Assembly: GCA_034408745.1 (NCBI GenBank)
Contig: JAWXCM010000108.1
Span: 1 to 50,446, forward strand
Source of the DNA: JAWXCM01 sp034408745
Lineage (GTDB): Bacteria > Acidobacteriota > Terriglobia > Bryobacterales > Bryobacteraceae
Reading direction: 5' to 3'
DNA: 50,446 nt
Shown one piece after another: positions 49,392 to 50,446 of this stretch. How positions within the stretch are numbered: the first letter of the stretch is position 1; each line of letters begins with the position of its first letter. The notes beneath the pieces were generated by a model that searched no databases, was not told where the DNA came from, and saw only the letters and a list, made by a program, of their open reading frames with translations. The translations under genes were made by a program, and so were the position numbers.

Positions 49392-50446
49392 TCAGCGAAC
49401 GGGCTGGTGGAGGGCCTCGGAAACAATCTGAAGCAGTTCGTCGGCGAGGAACGGTTTTCGCAGCAGAAACGCACCCTGGTCCAGCAGTTCGGCTCCGCTG
49501 CCGGTCCCCGCATAGCCCGACATAAAGACGATGTGGATATCGGGCCTGACACTCCGAAGCCGCATTGCGAAATCGAAGCCATTCATGCCTGGCATCACCA
49601 CGTCGGTCAGCAGCAAATCCACCGGCCCCTGGTACATGGACAACAGTGCCAGCGCTTCCTGCGGCTGACCGGCTTCGATCACAACGTAGTCGCCACCGCG
49701 CAGCACTTCCGTGACGAAGGAACGCACCCCGGCGTCGTCTTCCACAACGGCGATGCAGGCATTCATGCGCGCCGGACCAGCGCTGCCTTTCCCGGTCACA
49801 GCCAGCGGCACCGGCGATTCCGCCATCGGCAGCCAGGCCGCGAACGTCGTGCCCTCGCCGAGCGAACTCTCCACCATCACCTTCCCCCGAGCCTGCTCCA
49901 CAATCCCGTGCACCGTTGACAGCCCAAGGCCGGTGCCCTTCCCGTGCTCTTTTGTGGTGAAGAACGGCTCAAAGATTCGTGCCAGCACCTCGGGCGCGAT
50001 TCCCGTTCCCGTATCGGTAAAGTGAAGCACCACATACGGCCCGTGCGCCATGGTGGAGACTTCCACTGGCTCGCGGGGATCGGGCAGCGTGGCATGCCGG
50101 GAGGCGATTCGCAGCGCTCCGCCGGCGGGCATTGCGTCGCGGGCATTGACGGCGAGATTCATCACCAGTTGTCCAAGCTGTGTAGGGTCCAGCAGGACAT
50201 GGCCCGCGTCGGGCGAAAGGTCGAGAATCAGCTCGACGTCCTCGCCGATGATTCGACGGAGCATCTTCTCCAGCGAACGGATTTCCTGGTTGAGATCGAT
50301 CAGCACCGGATCGACACGCTGCTGCCGGGTGAAGGACAGCAACTGGTGCGTCAGCCCTGCCGCACGCTCGCCGGCTTTCACCACTTCGGCGGCATAACCA
50401 GGCACCTTGTCCGAACCCGGCCGATGCGCCAGCAACTGACCATATC
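49392..50446 (-). CDS. Hybrid sensor histidine kinase, C-terminal part (cut by window edge)
   Basis: The visible part is about 351 codons, and the frame stays open to the right edge, so the N-terminus lies outside. It starts within the dimerisation helix (YGQLLAHRPG), then GERAAGLTHQLLSFTR and an ATPase domain with LVMNLAVNARDAMPAGG (N box), DTGTGIAPEVLARIFEPFFTTK (G1/F boxes), GTGLGLSTVHGI (G2 box). A receiver domain forms the last about 120 residues (VVEDDAGVR, LLTDVVMPGMNG with the Asp, RKPF with the Lys). The phosphorylated His and the sensor part are off the window. It is 52 bp upstream of pcrA. Confidence 0.92.
   Translation of the reverse strand, partial: YGQLLAHRPGSDKVPGYAAEVVKAGERAAGLTHQLLSFTRQQRVDPVLIDLNQEIRSLEKMLRRIIGEDVELILDLSPDAGHVLLDPTQLGQLVMNLAVNARDAMPAGGALRIASRHATLPDPREPVEVSTMAHGPYVVLHFTDTGTGIAPEVLARIFEPFFTTKEHGKGTGLGLSTVHGIVEQARGKVMVESSLGEGTTFAAWLPMAESPVPLAVTGKGSAGPARMNACIAVVEDDAGVRSFVTEVLRGGDYVVIEAGQPQEALALLSMYQGPVDLLLTDVVMPGMNGFDFAMRLRSVRPDIHIVFMSGYAGTGSGAELLDQGAFLLRKPFLADELLQIVSEALHQPVR

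Noticed and set aside
49340..49582. N-terminal extension of pcrA by 81 residues
   Set aside because: The extension overlaps the histidine kinase gene antisense-free but in another frame, and PcrA homologues start at the Q-motif segment.
1..50446. CRISPR array, prophage or transposable element
   Set aside because: No spaced direct repeats, transposase, integrase or phage structural genes were seen anywhere.

Overview
The window is about 50.4 kb of dense, GC-rich bacterial chromosome. It most resembles an Acidobacteriota genome, perhaps of the Solibacter/Bryobacter type. That is inferred from gene content, not from a marker tree: many secreted beta-propellers, Tat-exported enzymes, DUF1111 and multiheme cytochromes, a 6S-RNA candidate upstream of ymdB, a one-piece tmRNA, and frequent GTG/TTG starts with ATGA/GTGA overlaps. 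I see no insertion sequence, prophage, CRISPR array, tRNA or rRNA gene.

Layout. 1-1.5 kb: clpS, facing away from the tmRNA gene ssrA, then an ECF-like sigma factor facing ssrA. 1.8-4.2 kb: a secreted sorbosone-dehydrogenase-like propeller, a GOB-like subclass B3 metallo-beta-lactamase and a small secreted protein. 4.2-13.0 kb (minus strand): DUF6526, an MsbA-like ABC exporter, an Rrf2 regulator, a GT4-RimI fusion, an ACS-family MFS carrier, a secreted repeat protein and a cellulase-like hydrolase. In transcription order this runs from 13.0 down to 4.2 kb, with very tight or overlapping junctions in the first four genes. 13.1-16.0 kb (plus): DinB, M28 peptidase and a heavy-metal-binding-domain protein, each stop overlapping the next start.

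16.0-25.5 kb: a DUF421 membrane protein; two cytochrome c-type proteins, one fused to a PHM-like copper monooxygenase with all six copper ligands; a MacB/LolCDE-like permease/ATPase pair; and a minus-strand operon of a class-A-like serine hydrolase, a Tat-exported enolase-superfamily enzyme, a gluconate-dehydrogenase-type small subunit, a GMC oxidoreductase and a pentaheme cytochrome. The last three look like a membrane-linked sugar or alcohol dehydrogenase that passes electrons to cytochrome.

25.5-37.5 kb: 6S RNA and ymdB; an orphan RND adaptor divergent from an HD-GYP/GAF/degenerate-GGDEF protein; an oligogalacturonate-lyase-like propeller; DUF3500; a small secreted protein; and a three-gene run of FHA-GAF-sigma54 activator, P-loop kinase and esterase-SMP-30 fusion. 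37.5-50.4 kb: an eroded MntA/HepT module, an MFS carrier, trpS, rlmD, oligopeptidase B, a DUF1111 diheme protein, an APC permease, a 52-residue basic protein coupled to pcrA/uvrD, pcrA itself, and the C-terminal part of a hybrid histidine kinase cut by the right edge.

No single locus is clearly a new defence or biosynthetic system. The most unusual items are the GT4-RimI fusion, the cytochrome c-PHM fusion, the HepT lacking its AMPylated tyrosine, the Gln-type B3 lactamase, and the small basic ORF downstream of pcrA.
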